From Streptomyces broussonetiae (lineage in GTDB: Bacteria > Actinomycetota > Actinomycetes > Streptomycetales > Streptomycetaceae): DNA of 64,000 nucleotides. The DNA is taken from positions 8,990,001 to 9,054,000 of the forward strand of contig NZ_CP047020.1 in the NCBI RefSeq assembly GCF_009796285.1, given 5' to 3'. Within the stretch, counting starts at the first letter, position 1; every line of letters starts with the position of its first letter. The position numbers were made by a program, and so were the translations under genes. Shown here one piece after another: positions 1 through 7,889 of this stretch. The notes beneath the pieces were generated by a model, which worked only from the letters and a program-made list of their open reading frames with translations, had not been told where the DNA came from and did not search any database.

Positions 1-281
1 GATCTCGACGCGCACACCGTCGCGCACGAGTTGGGCGACGACCGTCGTCCGGGCGGGCACCAGCGGGCAGTCCGCGCAGAAGTCGCGGTACGCGCTGTTG
101 AAGGCCGCGAAATCGCGCATGTCGCTCAGGTGGCAGGTGCACTTGACGATCAGGTCCTTCCGGCTGCCTGCAGCGACGACGACCGTGACGAGGTTGTGCA
201 GAACCTGCCGGACCTGGGTGGCGAAATCGTCCGGTTGGCGTGCAGTTCGCGCAGCATCTGTTCGGTTGTGGTCGACGGCAT
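1..281 (-). pseudogene. RidA (YjgF) family fragment, frameshifted and cut by the window edge
   Basis: On the minus strand positions 228 to 1 read DFATQVRQVLHNL, then KDLIVKCTCHLSDM, and end with ARTTVVAQLVRDGVRVEI. This is the order of the RidA/YjgF imine deaminase family, including the Arg of the PARTTV segment. That frame has no start codon before an upstream stop. The only nearby ATG (281) opens a different frame (MPSTTTEQMLRELHAN) that would need a frameshift near 228, and the usual N-terminal half (YSQAV...G..GQ) is absent. I infer a truncated pseudogene; a sequencing error is possible for the frameshift but not for the missing N-terminus. Confidence 0.6.
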
Positions 282-341
282 GAGGATCACCCTGTCACCG
301 CCATGACCAGCTCTCCACCGGTTGTCCGGTGAGTCGAGGAA

Positions 342-800
342 CTACAGCCACGCTCCGTCGCGCATGACGACTCTGCCGCGCAGCTCCGGCTCGCCGCGCC
401 AGGCGCGTACCGTCTTGGGCGCCACGCGCACATACACGAAGGCACCCTCCTCGGCGCGGGGGTCCCACCCGAACTTCCGGGCGTACGCCCCTGCCGCCTC
501 GGCCGGCACCTGCGGGGCGGGGAAGGGTTCGGCCTCGCCCTGGAGCAGCACCACGTCGAAGCTGTCCGGCAGGGCCAGGTGGACGCGTGGTTCGGCACGG
601 ATGTTCCGCGCCGTCGCGGAGGCGGCGCCGGTGCACATCCACATCGCCCGCCCGTCCCACAGGAACCACAATGGCACCTGGTGCGGCCCGTGCTCGGGAT
701 GAGCCGTCGACACCCACACGTCCCGCTCGGTGGCCAGGCGTCGCAGTGTGTCGCGCCTGCGCTCCGGCAGCTCACGGCTGACCAGGTCCTCGGTCCCCAT
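342..800 (-). CDS. Pyridoxamine 5'-phosphate oxidase (PPOX) family flavin-dependent protein
   Basis: The 152-residue protein has the split-barrel PPOX fold pattern: an N-terminal helix, VSTAHPEHGPHQVPLWFLWDG, then ATARNIRAEPRVHLAL and a C-terminal VYVRVAPKTVRAWRGE. These resemble the Rv1155-like FMN or F420-binding enzymes that reduce small organic substrates. The length is normal for the family. The ATG at 800 begins MGTEDLVSRELPERRR. It is the only intact gene among the decayed genes of the first 2 kb. The cofactor (FMN or F420) and the substrate cannot be told from the sequence. Confidence 0.85.
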   Translation of the reverse strand: MGTEDLVSRELPERRRDTLRRLATERDVWVSTAHPEHGPHQVPLWFLWDGRAMWMCTGAASATARNIRAEPRVHLALPDSFDVVLLQGEAEPFPAPQVPAEAAGAYARKFGWDPRAEEGAFVYVRVAPKTVRAWRGEPELRGRVVMRDGAWL

Positions 801-904
801 GGGTTCGCACCCTAGTCAGCGGGCGGGCGCACGGCGGGCAGTGCAGCTCCCGACCCGCCGTACCGGCCCGCCGACGGCCGACGCCCGGGGCGGGCCGCCA
901 GTGG

Positions 905-1190
905 AGGACGTCAGGCGTTCGGGTCGACACGTACTGGATCTCGTCGTTGTTGATCCACACCACGACGTGCTCCCAGTCGGTGGGTGTGGCCGATGGCCGG
1001 CGGACCGTAGGTCGCCTGGTCCTTCTCGAAGTAGCTGGCGTACATCACGGCGCACCCGCCGTTGTTGCACTTCTCGCGCGAGTAGGCGTTGGCGAGCTGG
1101 GCGTAGTCGTGGCAGTGGCCGTTGACGTCGCCGCCGAGCTTGAGGCCGGGGTTGACCGGAGCAGCCGCAGCCGGCGACGGCCCGCGGATT
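905..1190 (-). pseudogene. NPP1 (necrosis-inducing protein) family remnant
   Basis: Minus-strand reading from about 1175 gives AAAAPVNPGLKLGGDVNG, then CHDYAQLANAYSREKCNNGGCAVMYASYFEKDQ and GPPAIGHTH. A one-base shift near 985 is then needed to continue DWEHVVVWINNDEIQYVST. The GHTHDWEHVVVW segment is the hallmark GHRHDWE-type motif of NPP1/NLP proteins, which are secreted and in pathogens permeabilise plant membranes. The extra C after HTH breaks the frame, and nothing recognisable follows STRTPDV, so the C-terminal half is gone. The upstream signal peptide is also not readable in one frame. Family identity is well supported; the function is lost. Confidence 0.72.
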
Positions 1191-1319
1191 CCGTGGAGCC
1201 CGGACCGGGCGTGGGGGACAGGTGGGTTCGCACCTCAAACTCCTCTGGGAGTGGCAGCGCCGCGAACCCAGAGGTGTGGACCAACTTTCGGCAAGAGGTG
1301 AAGTGAGGAGACTGGGGCG

Positions 1320-1842
1320 GGAGTTGAAACTGTTCCAGGCTCGTCGGCACGCCGAACACGCGCGGCGGGATCCGGCGCAGCGCCTCCAGATCGAGGGAGT
1401 ACGGCAGCACGCTGGACGCCACTGCCGCCACCGCCGCGACGCCCAGCACCTGGGGCAGGCGGGCAGCAGGTCGACCACCCGTCGCGATCCGGGTCAGTGC
1501 GATGACGAAGGGGCCGAGGGACTCGATCGTGGCCACGGCACCCAGCGGGATGCGCTCGAGGGCCTCGTAGCAGGCGAGATGGTGTCCCGCGAGCAGGGCT
1601 CCGGCGCCGGGCACCGTACCCCGGGACCCCCGCATCGAACCTGATGCCCGTCGGTGCGGGCGTCACGCCAGGCACAGCGGGACGCCCGCGATCAGCAGCC
1701 GCAGGATCACCACGCCGGCGGCACCGACCTGCGGATGGACCCGGGGGGCGAAGGCCGCGCCGAACCGGATGCCACGCACGGCGCCCAGCACCGGACCCGG
1801 CGCGGGTGTCTTCCTGACGACCCGTGCGTACGCCCGGCTCAT
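1320..1842 (-). pseudogene. EamA-family (DMT superfamily) transporter remnant
   Basis: An ATG at 1842 starts MSRAYARVVRKT with GIRFGAAFAPRV and VGAAGVVILRLLIAGVPL, the typical first two helices of an EamA exporter, then stops. Further down another frame reads GHHLACYEALERIPLGAVATIESLGPFVIAL, and a third gives the YSLDLEALRRIPPRVFGV segment, which are conserved blocks of the second EamA repeat. The middle is missing and at least two frameshifts are needed. It was an inner-membrane metabolite or amino-acid exporter and is now non-functional. Confidence 0.72.
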
Positions 1843-1893
1843 GCCGCCCCTGCTCAGTGCCTGCCCAAGTCCTGTTCTGCGAACCGCCGTTGC

Positions 1894-2871
1894 TTACTGC
1901 GCCGTGCGCAGCAGCAGCTTGCCCGTCGATGTGCGTCCGCCCATCAGCCGGTGCGCCTCGGCGGCGTCCGACAGCGCGAACTCCGCGGTGACGGGCAGGG
2001 TCACGGTGCCGTCGACGACCTTGCGGAAGGCGCGCTCGGCGAGCGCGCGCAGCGCCTCGGGTGCGGTCTGTGCGAGGCCCAGGACGGAGAGGCCGGCAAC
2101 CGCACGACCCTGCGCGGAGAGTTCCGCCTGCCCGGCGTGCCACGGCTGCGCGCCGCTCGCGTTGCCGAAGGACACCAGTCGGCCGAAGACGGCCAGGATG
2201 TCGAGGCCGCGGCGCAGGGTGTCGCCTCCCACCGCGTCGAGGATCAGGTCGACCCCCCGGCCGCCGGTGGCGCGGCGGACGTCGTCGGCGAAGGTGTCGG
2301 CGCTGAACACCTCGTCGTAGCCGTACTTGAGGGCGTATTCGGCCTTGTCGAGGCAGGACACCACGCCGTACACGGCGTCGGCGCCGGCCGCCCGGGCCAG
2401 CTGTCCGACCGCCGTGCCGACGCCTCCCGCCGCGCCGTGCACCAGCACACTCTCCCCGGCGCGCAGCCGCCCCACCTCGTGCAGCAGGGCGTGCGCGGTC
2501 GGCAGGACGGTGGGCAGCGTGGCCGCGGTGCGCAGGTCCAGGCCCTCGGGCAGCGGGAGGACGGTGGCGGCCTCGGCGGCCACCACCTCCGCGTACGCGC
2601 CGCCGTTGACGAACGCGACGACTTCCTGACCAGGCCGCAGTCCTTCGACGCCCGGGCCGACGGCCCGGACCCGGCCGGAGACGTCCAGGCCGGGACGGAA
2701 CGGCAGCGACGGCACCCGGTACCCCTCGGCGCGCGCCTTGAGGTCCGCGAAGTTCACGCCGGTGTAGGCGGCGTCGATGGTCACCTGGCCCGGCCCCGGT
2801 TCGGGGACCTGGGCCTCCACGACCTTGAGTACCTCGGGGCCGCCGTACTCCTGGAATTCGACCGCGCGCAT
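1894..2871 (-). CDS. NAD(P)H:quinone oxidoreductase-like, zinc-free MDR family
   Basis: A 325-residue medium-chain reductase. The N-terminus MRAVEFQEYGGPEVL is typical of quinone oxidoreductases. NFADLKARAEGY and PGLDVSGRVRAVGPGV form the catalytic domain. VLVHGAAGGVGTAVGQLA is the AxxGGVG nucleotide-binding loop near residue 145. No structural or catalytic zinc cysteines are present. It likely reduces quinones or enones with NADPH in the cytosol. It is divergent from the ArsR gene at 3031, and the 160 bp between them hold GAACACT repeats, so it is the probable target of that regulator. Confidence 0.9.
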   Translation of the reverse strand: MRAVEFQEYGGPEVLKVVEAQVPEPGPGQVTIDAAYTGVNFADLKARAEGYRVPSLPFRPGLDVSGRVRAVGPGVEGLRPGQEVVAFVNGGAYAEVVAAEAATVLPLPEGLDLRTAATLPTVLPTAHALLHEVGRLRAGESVLVHGAAGGVGTAVGQLARAAGADAVYGVVSCLDKAEYALKYGYDEVFSADTFADDVRRATGGRGVDLILDAVGGDTLRRGLDILAVFGRLVSFGNASGAQPWHAGQAELSAQGRAVAGLSVLGLAQTAPEALRALAERAFRKVVDGTVTLPVTAEFALSDAAEAHRLMGGRTSTGKLLLRTAQ

Positions 2872-2917
2872 CAGCGGTGACCGCCTTTCTGCAGGGTGCG
2901 CCCTGTGTGCCAGGGCC

Positions 2918-2968
2918 AGTGTTCAACGGAAAGCGAACACTTGGACTGTAAGATACTCATCGAACACT
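2918..2968. promoter_or_regulatory. Candidate ArsR operator: three GAACACT half-sites
   Basis: AGTGTTC at 2918 and GAACACT at 2935 form a perfect inverted repeat with 10 bases between, and another GAACACT lies at 2962. The array sits between the divergent quinone oxidoreductase and ArsR genes, next to a TAAGAT sequence that could be a -10 element. That the ArsR protein binds here is inference from position. Confidence 0.5.
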
Positions 2969-3030
2969 CGGCAAGGGGTCCGGGCTGCCGGCGGAGTGAC
3001 CCGCGAGAGAGCGCACGGGAGGGGAGAGGC

Positions 3031-3378
3031 ATGCCGAAGCAGACCGCGGGCGCACGTCACCGTGCGGCGCCCATCCACACGGATCCCAAGGACGTCTCCG
3101 TCCTGACCGTGCTGTCCGCGCTCGCCGACCCCGTGCGCCTGCAACTGGTCCGCGAGCTGGCGGGCTCCGCCGACTGGACGCGCAGCTGCGGCAGTTTCGA
3201 CGTACCCGTCGGCAAGGCCGCGCTCAGCCACCACTTCTCGGTGCTGCGCGACGCCGGTGTGGTCGAACAGCGTGACGAGGGGCCGAGGCGGGTCAACCGG
3301 CTGCGTCGCGAGGAGTTCGAGGCGCGCTTTCCCGGGCTGCTCGATCTCCTGATCCACGGCGACGGCGACGCGGGCTGA
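3031..3378 (+). CDS. ArsR-family winged-helix transcriptional repressor
   Basis: The 115-residue protein has the ArsR fold: VLSALADPVRLQLVRELAG, then KAALSHHFSVLRDAGVVEQRDEGPRRVNRLRREEFEARFPGLL. The recognition helix is AALSHHFSVLRDAG. The ATG at 3031 follows GGGGAGAGG; in-frame codons further upstream cover the GAACACT operator region and are unlikely to be translated. No metal-binding cysteine pair of the arsenic type is visible, apart from a single Cys in WTRSCGSF. A thiol or redox-sensing role fits the divergent quinone reductase, but the ligand is unknown. Confidence 0.85.
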   Translation: MPKQTAGARHRAAPIHTDPKDVSVLTVLSALADPVRLQLVRELAGSADWTRSCGSFDVPVGKAALSHHFSVLRDAGVVEQRDEGPRRVNRLRREEFEARFPGLLDLLIHGDGDAG

Positions 3379-3379
3379 G

Positions 3380-3556
3380 CGACCGACCCGCGCGGGTTTC
3401 GGCGGCGGGTTCGGTCTGCTCGGCATGCGCGAGCGCGCCATCTTCGCGGGCGGTACGTTCCGCGCGGGCCACCGCCCGCGGGGCGGATTCGAGGTCGCCT
3501 GCACCCTTCCGTTCGACAGCCCCGACGACGACCACGACGAAAGCCCCGCCCCGTGA
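3380..3556 (+). pseudogene. C-terminal remnant of a sensor histidine kinase
   Basis: The frame reads GGGFGLLGMRERAIFAGG, then GGFEVACTLPFDSP and stops with TGA at 3554. GFGLLGMRERA is the G2-box end of the HATPase domain in NarX/DesK-type (HisKA_3) kinases. Everything upstream, including sensor, H-box and N-box, is missing. The stop overlaps the GTG of the next gene as GTGA, which shows that the kinase and response regulator once formed a coupled operon. Confidence 0.7.
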
Positions 3557-4240
3557 CGGTCCGCGTCCTGCTCGCCGACGACCAGGCCCTGCCGCGCGCG
3601 ACCTTCCGTATCCTCGTCGACTCGGCCGAGGACCTGACCGTGGTGGCGGAGGCCGCCGACGGGCAGGAGGCCGTCGGCCGCACGGCTGCCCACCGGCCCG
3701 ACGTCGTCCTCATGGACACCCGCATGCCGAACGCCGACGGCGTGTCCGCCACCGCCGCCATCTGCTCCCGGCCGGAACTGACGGGCACGCACATCCTCGT
3801 CCTCACCGCCTTCGGGAACGACGAGAACGTCGCCAGGGCCCTGCGCGCCGGCGCGAGCGGTTTCCTCGGCAAGGGCGTCAGCCCCGACGACCTGCTGTCC
3901 GGCATCCGCACGCTCGCCCCCGGTGACGCCCTGCTCTCGCCCAGCGCCACCCGGGCCCTCATCACCCGGTTTCCCGGCGGCCCCTGCCACCGACGACTTC
4001 CACGCCCTGCCCGACGCCGTCAGGACCCTGGCCGACCGCGAACGCGAAGTCACGGCTCTGGCCGCGCACGGCAGGTCCAACGTCGACATCGCCGAGCAAC
4101 TCGTCGTGGGCCCCCTCACCGTGCGCAGCCACATCCAGGGAGCCATGACCAAGCTCGACGCCCGGGACCGCGCCCAGCTCGTCGTCGCCTGTCAGGGCGG
4201 CCCGGTGAAACCGCACGCCCGGCCCGGCGGGCGGGCGTGA
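3553..4240 (+). pseudogene. NarL/LuxR response regulator with an internal frameshift
   Basis: The first frame (from GTG 3553) gives a complete receiver domain: LLADDQALPR, the phospho-acceptor in VVLMDTRMPNADGV, T in LVLTAFG and K in GFLGKGVSPDDLL. The frame is lost near 3970 in a run reading GGTTTCCCGG. The next frame continues FPAAPATDDFHALPDAVRTL and the LuxR helix-turn-helix LADREREVTALAAHGRSN, VGPLTVRSHIQGAMTKL. One base change would restore about 228 residues. With its kinase also truncated, decay is more likely than sequencing error, but the latter is not excluded. Confidence 0.72.
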
Positions 4241-4485
4241 CTCCATGGCGGAGGGGCCACAGTGGCCGAGTGGAGGCCCGGGCCGCCCGCAGGGCCGGCA
4301 GCGGGCATCTCGCGGACGCTGTGGGTGCGGGTGCCGACACGCTGCACGGTCACGGCGTACGGCGTCTTGTCCGTAGGCCCTTCAGCCGGGGAAGGCCCCT
4401 TCGCTGCGCCGGGCCGGAGCGGGGCGCTCGTCATCATGTCCGAATCTGGCCAGCGTCACGACGACTGATCGCTTAGAACGGGGGC

Positions 4486-5838
4486 ATGACAACCTACTCG
4501 GCTGTGGTGACCACCGGTATCTACTGCCGTCCGGGCTGCGGTGCCAGGCCGCTCGCGGAGAACGTGCGCACCTTCGAGCTGCCGGCGGCGGCCGAGGCGA
4601 ACGGGTTCCGGGCGTGTCTGCGCTGCCGGCCGTACCGGGTGGCCGGGCCGATCGCCGCCGATGTGCCCGAACTGCTGTGCAGGGCCGTGCAGTTGATCAT
4701 CGCCGGGGCGCTTGACGCGGACACCGAGGCCGCGCTCGGCGCCCGACTCGCCCTGTCGCCCCGACACCTGCGGCGGCTGTTCACCCAGCACCTGGGAGTC
4801 ACCCCGGACCAGCTCGCCCGCTCGCGGCGCGCCCACTTCGCGCGCCGGCTGCTGGACGACACGGACCTGACGGTGGCCGATGTGGCGTTCGCGTCCGGCT
4901 TCGGCAGCGTACGGCAGTTCAACCGGGACATGCGGCTGGTGTTCCTGGCCTCGCCGCTGGAACTGCGCAGCCGGCGCCGGCGTACGGACCGGCTCGTGGC
5001 GGACGGCGGGCTGGAGATGCGGCTGCCGTTCGCACCGCCGCTGCACTGGCCGGGGCTCCTGGCGCTCCTCGCGGAGCGGGCCGTACCGGGCGTGGAGTCG
5101 GTGGCGCAGGGCGTGTATCGGCGCACGATCAGCCTGGACGGCGAGGCCGGCCTGCTGGAAGTACGCGCGGGCGGCGCGGACCACCTGCTGCTGCGGGCCC
5201 ATCTGCCGTTCTGGGAAGGGCTGATCCACGTGGTCGAACGCATCGGCCGGATCTTCGGCGTGGACGCGGACGTAGCCCCGGCCGAGACCGCCCTGGCCGC
5301 TGATCCGGTGATCGGCCCCCTGATCGCGGCCCGCCCCGGGCTCCGGGTGCCGGGCGCCTGGGGAGCCTTCGAGATCGCCGCAGACGCCGTACTGCGCCAG
5401 TACGCCGCAGGGCCGCGGGTCCGGCAGCAGATGGCCGCGCTGGCCGAGGTCGCCGGACAGCCGGTTCCCGGGATCGGACACGGCCTGACCCGCCTCTTCC
5501 CGTCCGCCGAGACGGTCGCCGTGACCGACCTGGAGGGCGTCGGCCTGTCGGCGCAGCCGGCGCGCGCGCTCAGGGCACTGGCCCTCGCCGTCGCAGCGGA
5601 CGACACGCTCCTCGACGGCGGCTCGGCCCTGGCGGACCTCGTACCCGCCCTGGGAGCCGTCCCGGGAGTGACCGAGGACACCGCCCAACGGATCGCGCTG
5701 CGCCTGGGCCACGGCGACGCCTTCCCGGCCGCGACGACCGCGGCGCACGCGGACGCGGCCGTCGCCGCGTGGCGGCCCTGGCGTGCCTTCGCCGCGACCC
5801 ACCTGGCGGTGGCGGAACTCTCCGCGGTGACGGCCTGA
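4486..5838 (+). CDS. Ada-type methyl-phosphotriester sensor / AraC activator fused to an AlkA-like domain
   Basis: The 450-residue protein combines an Ada zinc domain (Cys14, Cys18, Cys44, Cys47 in GIYCRPGC and FRACLRCRP; one Cys should accept methyl groups from phosphotriesters), an AraC helix-turn-helix region (LSPRHLRRLFTQHLGVTPDQL, then VADVAFASGFGSVRQFNRDM), an AlkA N-terminal domain and a helix-hairpin-helix region. It should report DNA methylation damage and activate repair genes. The glycosylase part looks disabled: the AlkA loop that carries the catalytic Asp (after DxF-P) reads DAFPAATTAAHADA, and the hairpin GIGxWTA reads GVTEDTA. It may act only as a sensor-regulator. The ATG is 8 codons before the first zinc-domain motif. 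Confidence 0.85.
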   Translation: MTTYSAVVTTGIYCRPGCGARPLAENVRTFELPAAAEANGFRACLRCRPYRVAGPIAADVPELLCRAVQLIIAGALDADTEAALGARLALSPRHLRRLFTQHLGVTPDQLARSRRAHFARRLLDDTDLTVADVAFASGFGSVRQFNRDMRLVFLASPLELRSRRRRTDRLVADGGLEMRLPFAPPLHWPGLLALLAERAVPGVESVAQGVYRRTISLDGEAGLLEVRAGGADHLLLRAHLPFWEGLIHVVERIGRIFGVDADVAPAETALAADPVIGPLIAARPGLRVPGAWGAFEIAADAVLRQYAAGPRVRQQMAALAEVAGQPVPGIGHGLTRLFPSAETVAVTDLEGVGLSAQPARALRALALAVAADDTLLDGGSALADLVPALGAVPGVTEDTAQRIALRLGHGDAFPAATTAAHADAAVAAWRPWRAFAATHLAVAELSAVTA

Positions 5839-5903
5839 TCGCGCCGGGACCCCCAGCGCCGCCACCAACACCAACACCAACACCCTCTCCACCGAAGGGA
5901 TCG

Positions 5904-6752
5904 ATGATGAACTCCGCCCAGCGAGAACTGGCCGCCGCCCTGCGCTCGTTGCACACCCCCTGCGACGGCCGGGCACTGGTGCTGCCCAATGCCTGGGACG
6001 CCGCGAGCGCGGCGCTGATCGCACGGGCGGGCGCCCGCGCGATCGCGACGACCAGCGCAGGCGTCTCCTGGTCGGCCGGCCGGCCCGACGGCCACGGCCT
6101 GACCCGGGAGGAGACGGCTCAGGCCGTGCGCCGGATCGTCGACGTGGTCGACGTACCGGTGAGCGCCGACATCGAAGGCGGCTACGGCCCCGGCGCCGAC
6201 GACGTCGCCGTCACCGTCCGCGCGGTGATCGCGGCCGGTGCGGTCGGCGTCAACCTCGAGGACTCGCTCGCACCGGGCGGCCCGCTCCACGACGTGCCCG
6301 CCCAGGCCGTACGCCTGCGCGCGGCCCGCTCCGCCACCGAGGAGGCAGGGTTGGCGGACGTGTGGATCAACGCGCGCACGGATGTGTTCCTGTTCGGCAT
6401 CGGCGCTCCGCAGGACCGCCTGGACGCCGTGCTCCGCCGGGCCAAGGCCTATGCCGAGGCGGGCGCCGACAGCCTGTTCGTCCCCGGCCTGGTGGACCTG
6501 GACACCGTGGCCGAGCTGGTCCGCCGCAGCCCGCTGCCGGTCAACGTCATGACAGGGCCGGGCGCACCGTCGGTGACCGCTTTCGAGGCAGTCGGCGTCC
6601 GCCGCGTCAGCGTGGGCACCGCACTCGCCCAGACCGCGTACGGGGCCCTCCAGCGCGCCGCCGCAGAGTTGCTGGACGCGGGCACGTACGACGCGATGGC
6701 GGGCGCGGCGGACTTCGGCACGGTCAACGGCGCTGTCGCCACGGAGCGCTGA
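5904..6752 (+). CDS. Isocitrate lyase / PEP mutase family carboxyvinyl-carboxyphosphonate mutase-like protein
   Basis: The 282-residue TIM-barrel protein shows LVLPNAWDAASAALI, TTSAGVSWSAGRPDG, VSADIEGGYG (the metal-binding Asp), GVNLEDSL and VNVMTGPGAPS, matching the PEP mutase/isocitrate lyase superfamily. The KKCGH loop of true isocitrate lyases is absent, so it is probably a C-C or P-C bond lyase of unknown substrate. The start is ATG 5904, 6 bases after GAAGGG; a second ATG follows at 5907. It lies 65 bp behind the Ada/AlkA gene and may be co-transcribed with it. Confidence 0.85.
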   Translation: MMNSAQRELAAALRSLHTPCDGRALVLPNAWDAASAALIARAGARAIATTSAGVSWSAGRPDGHGLTREETAQAVRRIVDVVDVPVSADIEGGYGPGADDVAVTVRAVIAAGAVGVNLEDSLAPGGPLHDVPAQAVRLRAARSATEEAGLADVWINARTDVFLFGIGAPQDRLDAVLRRAKAYAEAGADSLFVPGLVDLDTVAELVRRSPLPVNVMTGPGAPSVTAFEAVGVRRVSVGTALAQTAYGALQRAAAELLDAGTYDAMAGAADFGTVNGAVATER

Positions 6753-6967
6753 GGCGCTCTCCGCATTGCCCCGATGGGAGTACCGGCTTGTTACCCACTT
6801 TCGGGTGGCCGAGTGGGGGCTGCACGGCGTACGGGCCCGAAAGAGCACCGAAATGCCGTTTTCAGAACATAAATGGTCATTGCATCCGAGAGTCATGGAT
6901 TGCTGCTGGATCTGTAATGCGATGCGGGTTTCCCGTACAAAGCCGGGCGAAGGTTGCAAGGTGTGGA

Positions 6968-6989
6968 TGTGCGGCCAATCGGCCGCACA
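6968..6989. repeat. Perfect inverted repeat in the 5' region of the lamin-tail gene
   Basis: GTGCGGCC and GGCCGCAC (extended by T and A) are separated by AATC, 36 bases before the GTG of the secreted protein. It could be an operator or an mRNA hairpin. The rest of the 270-bp gap (6753-7024) is AT-richer than its surroundings around 6855-6920 and probably holds the promoter; no other element was recognised. Confidence 0.45.
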
Positions 6990-7024
6990 CCGCACCAACG
7001 CGTTTCCTCGCGAAGGGGGACTTC

Positions 7025-7555
7025 GTGTCCGATTCTTCTTCCGTCCGTCGTGTGACCGCCGCCGCTGCCGTGGCCGCCGTCATGGTGGGTGCCACGGCGC
7101 TCCCGGCGGCGGCCGCCGGTCAGCACCAGGGCCGGCTGCACCACGGCGTGGTGTACATCAGTGGTGTGCGGAACGACGGGCTGAGCCGGGTCGACCACTC
7201 CAACAGCACGCTGAACAAGCAGTGGGTGGCCGTCACGAACGGCTCGCGCCGGGTGGTGAACCTGGACCACTGGACGCTGTCCGACGCGGAAGGTCACACC
7301 TACACCTTCCGCCACGTACGGCTCGCGGGCCGGGCCACCGTCCGCGTCCACACCGGTGTCGGCCATGACAGCCGGACCGACCTGTACCAGGACCGCCGCC
7401 TGCGCGTGTGGAACCACAACAGCGACACCGCGACCCTGCGCGACGACCGCGGCCGCGTGATGGACGCCGTGTCCTGGGGTGTCCGTGACCACCGCCGTGA
7501 CGGCGCGGGCCGCCACGAAGGGGCCGGACGGCACCACGGCGACCACCGCCGCTGA
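7025..7555 (+). CDS. Secreted lamin-tail-domain (LTD) protein
   Basis: The 176-residue product begins with a Sec signal peptide: VSDSSSVRRVTAAA, a hydrophobic AVAAVMVGATALPAAAA stretch and a likely cut after AAAAG. The mature part contains the LTD beta-sandwich pattern: KQWVAVTNGSRRVVNLDHWTLSD, then HTYTFRHVRLAGRATVRVHTG, LRVWNHNSDTATLRDDRGRVMDAVSWG. The tail is rich in His, Arg and Gly. LTD proteins of actinomycetes are extracellular and mostly of unknown role, often linked to nucleases or surface binding. The GTG start is preceded by GAAGGGGGA. It is followed by a strong terminator, so it is a single-gene unit. Confidence 0.85.
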   Translation: MSDSSSVRRVTAAAAVAAVMVGATALPAAAAGQHQGRLHHGVVYISGVRNDGLSRVDHSNSTLNKQWVAVTNGSRRVVNLDHWTLSDAEGHTYTFRHVRLAGRATVRVHTGVGHDSRTDLYQDRRLRVWNHNSDTATLRDDRGRVMDAVSWGVRDHRRDGAGRHEGAGRHHGDHRR

Positions 7556-7567
7556 CCCTCTTCCCCC

Positions 7568-7599
7568 GGCCCCGGACGGCCTCCTCGCCGTCCGGGGCC
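7568..7599 (+). terminator. Strong hairpin terminator after the LTD gene
   Basis: GGCCCCGGACGGC and GCCGTCCGGGGCC form a perfect 13-bp stem with a CTCCTC loop, 12 bases after the stop codon. There is no T-run, as is common in Streptomyces. Confidence 0.75.
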
Positions 7600-7889
7600 G
7601 TCGCACGTCCTGGCCCGCGGTCCCGGGCAGGACGCGCCGTACGACCCGGTGAGCATTCCTCCGTCACGGCTCCAGCAGCCCGTAGCAGATTGGCACGCGC
7701 CCCAGCGAGCCGGGGCCGGCGCGCGCCTCAGGCCGGTGACCGTGCCGGCACCTGGGCTCACACCTGCCTCCCAGCCCCTGTGCGGTGTGCGTAACTCCTG
7801 ATGATCAGGTGGCGAGACACCGGCGTAATGAGCGGTTCCTACGCTCACGAAGAGTGAGACCAGGACGAGCACAGGAGAGGGAGGCGCCC

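Noticed and set aside
2896..3030. N-terminal extension of the ArsR gene to 2896
   Set aside because: It would translate through the GAACACT operator region, has no ribosome binding site, and the family fold begins after ATG 3031.
4192..4437. Minus-strand frame with TDKTPYAVTVQRVGTRTHSVREM, similar in style to the start of Rieske-reductase (VanB/PDR) proteins
   Set aside because: Only about 25 residues fit and no flavin or iron-sulfur motif follows. It is too weak to name even as a remnant.
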